A stretch of DNA of 64,000 nucleotides from Prevotella illustrans (lineage in GTDB: Bacteria > Bacteroidota > Bacteroidia > Bacteroidales > Bacteroidaceae). Under the pieces are notes generated by a model. That model ran no database searches. It was not told where the DNA came from and worked only from the letters and a program-made list of their open reading frames with translations. Positions 1 to 7,863 of the stretch are shown one piece after another. Positions within the stretch are counted from its first letter, which is position 1, and each line of letters opens with the position of its first letter. The stretch lies in the NCBI RefSeq assembly GCF_017426725.1, contig NZ_JAERMS010000010.1, forward strand, positions 1 to 64,000. Direction: 5' to 3'. The translations under genes were made by a program, and so were the position numbers.

Positions 1-201
1 TGACATGTTGCGGAAGTGTTAAAATCAGGTAGTTTTTTCTGACAAAATCACGGAAGCGCTGAATCAATGAGGACGGGGTTACAAATGATGAAGCCGGAGA
101 GGGGGTATGTGCTCTTTACCGTTGGAACAAAGTTGCATCAAATCAAATGATTTGATGCAACTTTGTATGCGTTTTCACAAAAATTATTTAGGACACTATT
201 G
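1..201. repeat. Dispersed repeat, right-hand part of a MITE-like element (copy 1)
   Basis: This stretch is closely similar to 39796-40003. Both begin TGACATGTTGCGGAAGTG and both end TTATTTAGGACACTATTG. The left part of this copy, if present, lies outside the window. It stops about 11 bp before the stop codon of the GH31 gene. Unlike the second copy it contains a perfect 19-bp hairpin (127-166). The outer end matches the terminal inverted repeat of the complete element at 39408-40003. No transposase is visible. Confidence 0.8.
127..166. repeat. Perfect 19-bp inverted repeat with 2-nt loop
   Basis: The arms are 127-145 and 148-166, each reading ACAAAGTTGCATCAAATCA or its complement, with AA between. 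It lies just downstream of the GH31 stop codon for minus-strand transcripts, so it could stop or protect the end of the polysaccharide-locus mRNA. There is no T-run after the stem, so it is not a standard intrinsic terminator. Only the right arm is conserved in the copy near 39950. Confidence 0.75.
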
Positions 202-212
202 GGTTTAGCTAC

Positions 213-1796
213 CTATTTCAGCCGCTCAAAATAGGGGAGACGGTCGAGTGGGACAGCCTGTGTGACGGTACGTCCGCCACGCAGAATGCGACCTTGGTCG
301 TCTTTCCATCGTCCGGGAGGCAGGATGATGGTGCGTGAGGTGCCACGTGTGGTCATCGGTGCCACGAGCAGTCGGCTGCCTATCATGAATTCATCCTTTA
401 CATCGGTATAGCCCCGGTGCGGAAATTCGTACTCAAGACTGCGTACGATGGGTTCGCCCGTAGATGCAGACCGGCGTGCGCATTCAAGGATGTAGGGGGC
501 TTTCAGCATGTGCAGGTGGGCCGCAGAGCGGATGATATCCATGTTCCGTGCGCTTAGGATGCGCCATGGCGCCACGGAGAACTGCATCATCGGCATGAGC
601 GCGTGCACCTGCGCGGAGCGCACGATGAGTTCTTGGTCGAACTTGTCAGTCTCTATCTGGAGAAACGATTCAAACGAACCGCCGCCTATCATATCGGGGC
701 AGGCGTAGGCATAGCCCAGCAGGCCGGCGGCCATCATGTCGGGAATGAGTCGTCGCACGGCATCCCAAGAGTATTCCTTGTCGCCCAACCGCTGCACGAG
801 CGGGCGACCGCCCTTCTGCCAGCAGGCACGATATTCGTTGAAACGGAAGCGACATCCCAGTTCGGCCCAGCCCCGTGTCTGGTCGACGGAAAGCGCTTCG
901 GCACGGTGAGGGCGGAGGTCGGGCCGGTCATAGAAAGTGTTGTCGCCACCGTCGAACTTGAATCCATCAATGCCATACTGCGCCATCATGTCGCGCAGCG
1001 TGCGTTCCAGATAGTCGAGGGATGCCGGATTGGTCAGGTCGAAACAAGCGCTCTGGCCGTTCCACCAGCGTATGATGGTCGGCTGTCCCGAGGTGTCGCG
1101 CAGAAGCAGCCCCTCTTTGGCCAGCGCACGATACTCCGGACTGTCGGCTGTTACAAAGGGACTTATCCAGAGCATGACCTTAAATCCTTGGCGATGGAGG
1201 CTGTCTACCATTGCCCGTGGGTCGGGAAAACGTTCCCGTTTGAAATCGAAGTTCCCGTAGTAGCGTTGCCAGTTGTCGTCGATCATGAGAATGCCGGGCG
1301 GCAGTCCGTTGTCGCGTATCTGCCGTGCGTAAGCCAAAATGTCGTGCTGGTTCTGGTTATACATCAGCTCTATCCAAGTATTATACTGCGGGCGTGAGAA
1401 AAACAGCGTGTCGGGCAGCAGACCGTCGGGCGCGAAGTGGCGTCGTGCCATGGCGAGATAGGCTTCGCGAAGCGTGGTACCGGGCTTCTCTACCTTGACT
1501 GTTTCATAGCGTGAGTCGATGTGGATGGTATCATTGCTGACGGAGAACTTGAAAGGGCGGTCGCTCCAGAGGCAGCGCCCATGGCTGGATACGAGCAGTG
1601 ACGACACCTGGTTGTTAGCGTTCTCACATGAAAGGTCAAAGGGCTTGAGCGACGTGAAGGGCATGACTGAGCCCAATGCGGTGGCGCCGCCCCACCATGC
1701 TTCGTCGTCAGACATCGGTATGTCTGTACGATGTTGGGCGTTCACAGGCAGGTTGAGAAGCCAGACAAGCAGAAGAAAGTAAGGTTTTAAACGCAT
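213..1796 (-). CDS. GH31-family glycoside hydrolase, secreted
   Basis: A retaining alpha-glycosidase of family GH31, probably periplasmic. A signal peptide covers about residues 1-20 (ends VNA before QHRT). The nucleophile motif KFDGGD is at 280-285 with Asp282. The segment around GDK at 338-340 supplies the likely acid/base Asp339, and PDMIGG at 367-372 corresponds to the conserved GH31 D-GG loop. At 527 aa it is short for the family, lacking much of the C-terminal beta region. It is the last gene of the minus-strand polysaccharide-utilisation locus, 81 bp after the SusE/F-like gene. Whether it cleaves alpha-glucosides, alpha-galactosides or another alpha-linked sugar cannot be read from the sequence; the GH27 gene nearby makes an alpha-galactose-containing glycan plausible. 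Confidence 0.88.
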   Translation of the reverse strand: MRLKPYFLLLVWLLNLPVNAQHRTDIPMSDDEAWWGGATALGSVMPFTSLKPFDLSCENANNQVSSLLVSSHGRCLWSDRPFKFSVSNDTIHIDSRYETVKVEKPGTTLREAYLAMARRHFAPDGLLPDTLFFSRPQYNTWIELMYNQNQHDILAYARQIRDNGLPPGILMIDDNWQRYYGNFDFKRERFPDPRAMVDSLHRQGFKVMLWISPFVTADSPEYRALAKEGLLLRDTSGQPTIIRWWNGQSACFDLTNPASLDYLERTLRDMMAQYGIDGFKFDGGDNTFYDRPDLRPHRAEALSVDQTRGWAELGCRFRFNEYRACWQKGGRPLVQRLGDKEYSWDAVRRLIPDMMAAGLLGYAYACPDMIGGGSFESFLQIETDKFDQELIVRSAQVHALMPMMQFSVAPWRILSARNMDIIRSAAHLHMLKAPYILECARRSASTGEPIVRSLEYEFPHRGYTDVKDEFMIGSRLLVAPMTTRGTSRTIILPPGRWKDDQGRILRGGRTVTQAVPLDRLPYFERLK

Positions 1797-1877
1797 ATAA
1801 GAAGTACTTATGGATGAGAAATAGGCAATTGGCCGTCGATTCAGGCCAACTGCCTATAATATTTATGTCATAATCCG

Positions 1878-3632
1878 TTATTGGGCAATATAGTCGATGG
1901 TGAACTTATCGTTGCCCTTGGCCGTCACCGTACCGTCAGCGGCAACGTTGATACCGTCTTTCAGGTCGATGACCACCTTATAGTAGCCCGCGCTTGAAGG
2001 GATGAGGAAGCCGCCGGCGTTGCCACCCACATACTTTGTGAAGAACGTGTTGGGTAGACGATGGCTCGCACCCGTGGACGGATGAACTACGTAGAAGGCG
2101 ACGTCGCCTCCCCAGCCGAAATTATAGAAGGTTCCTTCATAGCGGTTGCCATTGGTTCGAACGATGGGGAGCACATTCTCGGCCGACCACACTACTGCCG
2201 TAGAGGTCGCTGTGGGAGCCCAGCTCCAACCGTCCATATAAAGTACGTCGGGATATCCGTTTAAGGGACAGGCATAGAAAGCACCGCTGAAAACATCCAT
2301 GCGTACGTAGTAGGTACCACCGTTCCCTTTCAGTGTCCAGGTCGAGTTACCGCCACCATTGAATAAATCGAGATTGCAAGTGAAGCCCGACAGGTCGAAG
2401 TCCGAATAGATTTTCTGTCCCTTCTTGAGCGTGATGGTGCCTTCGTAGATGTACGACGCGCCGGCCTTCAGGTTCAGCTTATTGCCGCAGAAGTTGATGG
2501 AAGGCGCGGCCACGGTGCCGTTGACGGTCACTTTGCCGTTGGTAAAGATAAGCGATTTACCGCTCCCGCTGATCTCTACACCGGTGCATACTCCGGCCGT
2601 GAGATTGGCCTTGATGGTGAACGCGCCGGCTGCCGTGAGCGGAAAACTCTTCGATGCGTCGTCCGTGGCCGATTGCACGATCTTCTGTCCGTCCCAAAGG
2701 ATATAGCCCTGTTGCCCTCCTTGCTTCATACGGAAAGTGCCTGCGGCCGTGCTTCCCCACATTCCTACCTCGGGGTCATCACCTTCGGGGGCCGTCCATG
2801 TGTAGTAAGTGTCGCTCTTACTTTGGAATCCGGCCATGCGCATCTTCGTGCGTTCCGTGGTGATTTCGCCGTCCTGCCAGTGTCCGGAGATGGTGCCGAG
2901 AATGTAATAGCAGTCGGTATTGGGCAGTGGCGACCAGACATGGCGCTCGCCAAAGGTAAGTTCAAAAGTACGTGGGTTGAAGCTGACCGTGAAAGACGAC
3001 TCCACATCGCCGCCAATCGTGATAGAGTCGCGTGCCATCGTGGCTATCTCGCTATTCCGGGTGCCCCAATATATGCCATTCTTTCCGGTCGTCGTGGAGA
3101 TAAGTCCTTTCACCCCGGCAGGAAAAACCTGTTCGGTGGGGGTGGTGAAGACATCCCCCGACTTCATGAGTTCGATGATGTTGCCGTTGCCGAGCACCAG
3201 GTTGAGCAACTCGAAAGTTGGAACCGATACGGCCGGCAGGTCAAACGTCTGCACAGCTTCGCCATTGCGTGTGTTGTCGAGCTTTACCACTAATCGCAAA
3301 TCGTCTGCCGAAGCGTTCTTGGGTAAGGGAATTTGGATGAAGTCGTCCATATTGAATTGCTGTCCGAGCAACATCTGGTACTTCGTAGCAAGTGTATCGC
3401 CCCGGCTGTTGAGCAGCAGCATCTCATAGTGTTCAAGGTTGCGGTCGTCGGTGAGCAGTCCTGTGACGCTCACTTTATCGCCGTATTTATAGTCGGCCGG
3501 AGTCATCACGAGGTCTATTCCCGGCTTGGGTCCCGTTTTGTCATTGGATATGTTTTCTTCATTGTTGTCGCTGCAACCGGCAAAGCCGCACATGGCAACC
3601 GACAAGGCAAGACAGTATAATTTCTTTAACAT
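1878..3632 (-). CDS. SusE/SusF-like surface glycan-binding lipoprotein
   Basis: 584 aa lipoprotein. The lipobox GFAGC places the acylated cysteine at residue 20, followed by SDNNEE, an acidic stretch typical of Bacteroidetes lipoproteins exported to the outer face of the outer membrane. The rest is beta-rich, with an N-terminal Ig-like segment (about 35-135) and several aromatic-rich modules towards the C-terminus (GWSWAP, YNFGWGG), as in SusE/SusF-type binding proteins of the DUF5016/DUF5121 kind. Its place in the locus after SusC and SusD fits a carbohydrate-binding role. The domain names are from memory of family architecture; the SusE/F-like role is the firmer part. Confidence 0.7.
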   Translation of the reverse strand: MLKKLYCLALSVAMCGFAGCSDNNEENISNDKTGPKPGIDLVMTPADYKYGDKVSVTGLLTDDRNLEHYEMLLLNSRGDTLATKYQMLLGQQFNMDDFIQIPLPKNASADDLRLVVKLDNTRNGEAVQTFDLPAVSVPTFELLNLVLGNGNIIELMKSGDVFTTPTEQVFPAGVKGLISTTTGKNGIYWGTRNSEIATMARDSITIGGDVESSFTVSFNPRTFELTFGERHVWSPLPNTDCYYILGTISGHWQDGEITTERTKMRMAGFQSKSDTYYTWTAPEGDDPEVGMWGSTAAGTFRMKQGGQQGYILWDGQKIVQSATDDASKSFPLTAAGAFTIKANLTAGVCTGVEISGSGKSLIFTNGKVTVNGTVAAPSINFCGNKLNLKAGASYIYEGTITLKKGQKIYSDFDLSGFTCNLDLFNGGGNSTWTLKGNGGTYYVRMDVFSGAFYACPLNGYPDVLYMDGWSWAPTATSTAVVWSAENVLPIVRTNGNRYEGTFYNFGWGGDVAFYVVHPSTGASHRLPNTFFTKYVGGNAGGFLIPSSAGYYKVVIDLKDGINVAADGTVTAKGNDKFTIDYIAQ

Positions 3633-3644
3633 AATAGTTTTGTT

Positions 3645-4787
3645 TTAGGCTTTGATATATATGTTCAATTTGTACATCAATCTCAGGATAAGGAGCACCC
3701 AGACTCCTTGCATGGTCGCATTGACCACAGAGTAATAGTCGCCCGTCCACTGCCTGAGACCGAAGAAGAGAGAGTCGGTGAGGGATTCGAAGTTTATGTA
3801 TTCGCCAAGGATATAGGCGGCGAGGGAGTTCATACCGTAAAACCGTAGCCACATCAGCCCCCGGCGCCAGCCCCTTACATCTATTGCGTAGTAGAAGAGT
3901 CCCATGAGTAGAAAGCAAATGCCCCCCGCAAAAAGGGTCATCGAACTCGACCAGATATGCTTGATGATCGGAATCCACGGGTGCATCATTAGCGCAATCG
4001 CTATCATCAGTATGCCGCCGCCCATGAGCCAGCCGAACTTTGTCATCGCCGGCCGCGTGCTTTTCAGGATATAACCGGCCAGTGTGCCAAGATAGACGGT
4101 CACGACGAAATTGAGCGAGCTCATGATCCAGGTATAATGATACGTAGGATCCCAAGTCCACCGGTCGTCTTGCCATATCACACCATCGCGGAAACGTCCT
4201 AAAACCTGTCGGTCAATCTCTTCGCAAATGTTGCTATCTATCGTGAAGTCGAATTGCCCCCATATAGCAAAGATGGCAATGTAGGCCGCGAACAAAAGGC
4301 TCACAGCCAGTATTTGGGTACGCAGACGGCAAAAGACAAATAGAAAAGCGACGACCACATAGCCTATGGCAATGCTCTGCAAGGTGTTGGAAAAGAGATG
4401 CAGTTGTCTTAGGTCGAATGCCAAGAGATTTCCTTGTACCACCATACCCAGTAACCAGAGTATGATGAAGCGCTTCAGAATACGTCGGAAGAAACGGCCG
4501 TCTACTCGCTCGCCACGTTTGTAGCGCGACATGGCGAAGGGTATCGTAATTCCTGACATGAACATGAACAGGGGCATGATGATATCCCAGAAGCAGAAGC
4601 CTTGCCACGGCAGATGGAGCAACTGCCCCATGATGAAATGTCCCACGGTACCTTCGGCAGGCTGCGACACTTCGAGTGTCTTGAGCAGGATAGGCTGGAT
4701 AAGAACCAGAAAGGCCAGATCGGCTCCACGCAGGATGTCGAGCGAAAGCAACCGCTGTGGTTTCTGTTGGTTGTGTGCTGTCTCCAT
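3645..4787 (-). CDS. DUF5009/NagX-type multi-pass membrane acyltransferase-like protein
   Basis: 380 aa inner-membrane protein with about ten hydrophobic segments. The start RLLSLDILRGADLAF is the signature seen in the heparan-alpha-glucosaminide N-acetyltransferase-like / DUF5009 group (LDxxRG), as are FMSGITIPFAM (about 78-88) and WLLGMV. Relatives are often encoded in loci for host or GlcNAc-containing glycans and are thought to move an acyl group across the membrane to a sugar, but no substrate is established here. It is followed after 12 bp by the SusE/F-like gene and preceded by DUF4832 with a 3-bp gap, so it is co-transcribed with the locus. Confidence 0.78.
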   Translation of the reverse strand: METAHNQQKPQRLLSLDILRGADLAFLVLIQPILLKTLEVSQPAEGTVGHFIMGQLLHLPWQGFCFWDIIMPLFMFMSGITIPFAMSRYKRGERVDGRFFRRILKRFIILWLLGMVVQGNLLAFDLRQLHLFSNTLQSIAIGYVVVAFLFVFCRLRTQILAVSLLFAAYIAIFAIWGQFDFTIDSNICEEIDRQVLGRFRDGVIWQDDRWTWDPTYHYTWIMSSLNFVVTVYLGTLAGYILKSTRPAMTKFGWLMGGGILMIAIALMMHPWIPIIKHIWSSSMTLFAGGICFLLMGLFYYAIDVRGWRRGLMWLRFYGMNSLAAYILGEYINFESLTDSLFFGLRQWTGDYYSVVNATMQGVWVLLILRLMYKLNIYIKA

Positions 4788-4790
4788 GAT

Positions 4791-6239
4791 TTACTTCTTG
4801 ATAAACCTGATACTCGAAGTGCTCTTGGGTAAAGAGCCAGTCTTGTCTACCTTGATAGTCACGCCGAGGTTGTTGTAACCTGTGGCTGCCTCCCACATGT
4901 CCTTGTTGGCCAGTCTCACGGCATAGTCGGCACGTGCGCTGATAGAGGATTCGGCGTCGGGCAGGAAGAGGAAGAGCTTGTAGTCGCCTGCCGGAAGATC
5001 GGCGGGAAGGGCGACGTCAGCGGTCAGCGTGGTTGCACGAAGCGGTTTCCAGGCCCGTGGGTCGTCACCGAGGGCGGCTACATACTCTGTCGTCCCGTCG
5101 GTGGAACGTAGTATCAGTTGTACCTTACGCGGGTTGTACATAGCCGCAAAGCCTATATTTTGGAGCGAGAGTTTCACGTTGAGCGTACTTCCCGGTATAT
5201 GTTTGGTGGAATACTCGCCGCGGGTGAGAACGATGCGGTAGCCCAGCTTCAGGCGAATTTCGGCCATCTGTCCGTCTTTCTCCCATTGCTGGAGTACCAC
5301 CTTGTCGTAGGCGTCATTGAGGAATGACCAGTGCAGATACTTTAAATCCTGTAAGGCCTCGGCTCCGTGACTGGGGGTTGCGGTGGAAGAAGTGCGGCAA
5401 GTCTCTCCGCCCACGGGGACATAGAGTCCGTCCTTGGCCAGATAGTCTTTGTCTTTAGTGACATCTTCATAGGTGCCCATGTTAGTCGCGTCGGCCATAA
5501 AGGCGTCGTTGTGGTGGGCGATGCGGGCCATTGGGGTGCCGTTGTAGGCCGTGGCGTCGTCGAGAGGCGTCTGTGAGCCTGTAAAATTCTTCTTGTAGGC
5601 CGGAGTGCGCACCTGTATACAGCGGTCGGATGGCAAAACCTCAAGCCACTTGGTCAGCACCTCGTTGCGCGAAGCCGTGTTGTTGAGGTCGTTGCTGGAA
5701 TAATACCATTCGCCCCAGGCACCGATAAAACCGGCCTGAACGCAGGCTATTACGTCTTTATTGTCTGTCAGCAGGGGCTTCAGTTGGTCGAGATGTTGCT
5801 TGATGACACGCATCGGCGCGTCGGGTTCGGTGGCCGATGAGGTATAGGCAAAGCGTAGGATAATCTTCAGACCTACTTTGCGGACTGTTGCCATGTCATC
5901 TTTTATTTTTCTGATATCGGCTTCAGAGAAAGCGCGGTCGCGTCGATCTTTCAGATAATAGAGTATCTGCACAAGCGATTTCTTATCGCGTTTCAGCTCG
6001 ACGAGCCGTGCCTCTGACATGGGAACGGTCATATTAGACTCTACCTCCGTATAGAAACCGCGTTCGGGATTGAAGAAGTTCTCGTCCGTGGAAGTATATC
6101 TCACGGTCTGTGTCTTCTGAGTCGTACCTCCGGAGTCGGGCCCTTCAGGTCCGGGAGCGGGATTGTCGCTTCCCCCGCCACTACAGGAAGATAGCGAAAG
6201 GGATAGTGACAAGAAGGATATGGTCAAAAACTTATTCAT
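4791..6239 (-). CDS. DUF4874/DUF4832 lipoprotein of the polysaccharide locus
   Basis: 482 aa. The signal peptide ends in a lipobox (LSSC, Cys19) followed by a Gly/Ser/Pro-rich linker to about residue 45. The segment NPERGFYTEVE (about 57-67) and the following TIM-barrel-like region with FAYTS, QAGFIGAWGEWYYSSND and the later HNDAFMADATNMGTYED are characteristic of DUF4874 (N-terminal) and DUF4832 (C-terminal). The two are nearly always fused and are frequent in Bacteroidetes carbohydrate loci. The exposed acidic and aromatic residues suggest a glycosidase-like or glycan-binding domain, but no activity is established. It lies between susD and the DUF5009 gene. Confidence 0.82.
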   Translation of the reverse strand: MNKFLTISFLSLSLSLSSCSGGGSDNPAPGPEGPDSGGTTQKTQTVRYTSTDENFFNPERGFYTEVESNMTVPMSEARLVELKRDKKSLVQILYYLKDRRDRAFSEADIRKIKDDMATVRKVGLKIILRFAYTSSATEPDAPMRVIKQHLDQLKPLLTDNKDVIACVQAGFIGAWGEWYYSSNDLNNTASRNEVLTKWLEVLPSDRCIQVRTPAYKKNFTGSQTPLDDATAYNGTPMARIAHHNDAFMADATNMGTYEDVTKDKDYLAKDGLYVPVGGETCRTSSTATPSHGAEALQDLKYLHWSFLNDAYDKVVLQQWEKDGQMAEIRLKLGYRIVLTRGEYSTKHIPGSTLNVKLSLQNIGFAAMYNPRKVQLILRSTDGTTEYVAALGDDPRAWKPLRATTLTADVALPADLPAGDYKLFLFLPDAESSISARADYAVRLANKDMWEAATGYNNLGVTIKVDKTGSLPKSTSSIRFIKK

Positions 6240-6264
6240 GAAAATGACGTTTGAAGATGATGTT

Positions 6265-7842
6265 TTATTTATAACCGGGATTTTGCTTCACCTGCCCTTT
6301 GCCGTCGGTGATGACCTCGAGCGGTAGTGGATATAATTCCTTGTACTCCTCGGCATACGGCGACTGGTTGATGGCTTTGATTAATTGCACGAGCCGATGA
6401 TAGCGAATCATGTCAGAGCGGTATTGTCCGTTCTCGCACCAGAACTCGTGCCAACGTTCCGTTAAGATGGCATCGAGTAGTTTACCGGAGTCGGTGTAGT
6501 CGGCATAATTGAGGTTGGGCAGCCCCGCACGGCTACGCACGACATTTACATTATCTACGGCCTCTTGCAAATCAGCGGCGGAAGCTCCCGGACGTTGGCA
6601 CAGGCCTTCGGCCAAAGAGAGGTAGACATCGGCGTAACGGAACAGCACGATATCTATGTCTGTGTAGCCTCCGGAACCTTTCACGCCTGTGTCGTAGCCG
6701 ATTTTGAGCGGTATCGGGCCGGCGGCTATCGGCGACTGGGAGGTGTTACGGTCTATGGTGCTGCCGTCTGAAGCAACATATGAAGTGATCAAACCGTTGC
6801 GACGGCTGTCACCCGGTTCGAAAGAATCGTAGAAATACCACGTGCTTGTCACTGTTCCCCAGCCCGATCCCATGCCGTGGTCGGCATAGTTGGTGGGGAA
6901 AACCATCATGTGCCATTGGTTGAGTGACGGCCCTTCATAAGAACAGGGGAGGGCGAAGATGATTTCCCTGTTGGCCTTCCCTTGGCCGCCAAGCGCAAAC
7001 ATGGCGTTGTAGTCGCTTTGTAAGGAGTAGCCATATTGTGCCCCTTTGAGTTCCCGGGCCAATGTCACCACCTTATTATAATATTCCTTGTCGCCATGGG
7101 TTAATCCTTCCGGATAGTTGTAGTCGCCTGTCTCGTGGAGATACAAGCGTATGAGCAACATTTTGGCAAGTCCACGACTGAACCGTCCGTATTCTGTCGA
7201 TGCGGGTAGGGGTAGATGTTCGCCTGCAAAGAGAAGGTCGTCTTCAATGAACTTCACCATCTCGGCGCGCGACAGACGGGGCAGTGCTTTCTCGGCAAGA
7301 GGGTTCTTCAGCGTCTCGAGGGGAGCTACCACTAACGGACCGTACATATCATAGAGCATATAGGAGAGGAAGGCGCGGGCGCAGCGCACCTCGGCTTCAT
7401 ACTTCTCCTTGGTCTTTTCGTCAAGCGCACTGTTGGCGATGCCGTCCAGTACCAGTGTGCAGCGACTGATCTTCTGTGAGTAGCCGCCCGAATATCCCTC
7501 GGTGTCACGCGTGTAATAAAACCAGGTAATACCCTTGCTTTCGGGGAAATAGTTCATCTCGGAACACATCTTCTGTTCGCCGAAGGTTCCTGTGAGAATG
7601 CCTGTCGTTGCGTCGTTGAGGAACATGATGCCGCGTTCGGAGGTGGAGAACATGCCATCCCACCAACTGCCTCGTAGCGGATAGTAACACGAGAGCACCA
7701 GTGACTGGATGTCGGCCTCGGTCTTCGGGAAGTTGGAAGGGTTGATTTCCGAGAAGTCCACGGGCTCCAAGTCTGAGCAACTGTTCAGACTCAGGCTGGC
7801 AACTGTCAGCATCAGTGCATATATAAACTTAATATTTTTCAT
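6265..7842 (-). CDS. SusD/RagB-family nutrient-binding outer membrane lipoprotein
   Basis: 525 aa, the usual SusD length. Signal peptide with lipobox LNSC (Cys22) followed by SDLEP. The N-terminal SusD-like region contains the TPR-type helices (SQKISRCTLVLDGIANSAL, RCARAFLSYMLYDMYGPLVV, the highly conserved A-RA-----L---YGP-P pattern), and the C-terminal half has LFRYADVYLSLAEGL and ERWHEFWCENGQYRSDMIRY, the classic RagB/SusD terminal motif. It caps the SusC barrel and binds the glycan. The gene follows susC by 21 bp. Confidence 0.95.
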   Translation of the reverse strand: MKNIKFIYALMLTVASLSLNSCSDLEPVDFSEINPSNFPKTEADIQSLVLSCYYPLRGSWWDGMFSTSERGIMFLNDATTGILTGTFGEQKMCSEMNYFPESKGITWFYYTRDTEGYSGGYSQKISRCTLVLDGIANSALDEKTKEKYEAEVRCARAFLSYMLYDMYGPLVVAPLETLKNPLAEKALPRLSRAEMVKFIEDDLLFAGEHLPLPASTEYGRFSRGLAKMLLIRLYLHETGDYNYPEGLTHGDKEYYNKVVTLARELKGAQYGYSLQSDYNAMFALGGQGKANREIIFALPCSYEGPSLNQWHMMVFPTNYADHGMGSGWGTVTSTWYFYDSFEPGDSRRNGLITSYVASDGSTIDRNTSQSPIAAGPIPLKIGYDTGVKGSGGYTDIDIVLFRYADVYLSLAEGLCQRPGASAADLQEAVDNVNVVRSRAGLPNLNYADYTDSGKLLDAILTERWHEFWCENGQYRSDMIRYHRLVQLIKAINQSPYAEEYKELYPLPLEVITDGKGQVKQNPGYK

Positions 7843-7863
7843 ATTTGAGATTCTTAAAAGGTT

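Noticed and set aside
603-1397. 264-codon open frame on the plus strand
   Set aside because: Antisense to the GH31 gene, which has intact catalytic motifs; composition reflects the complementary codons.
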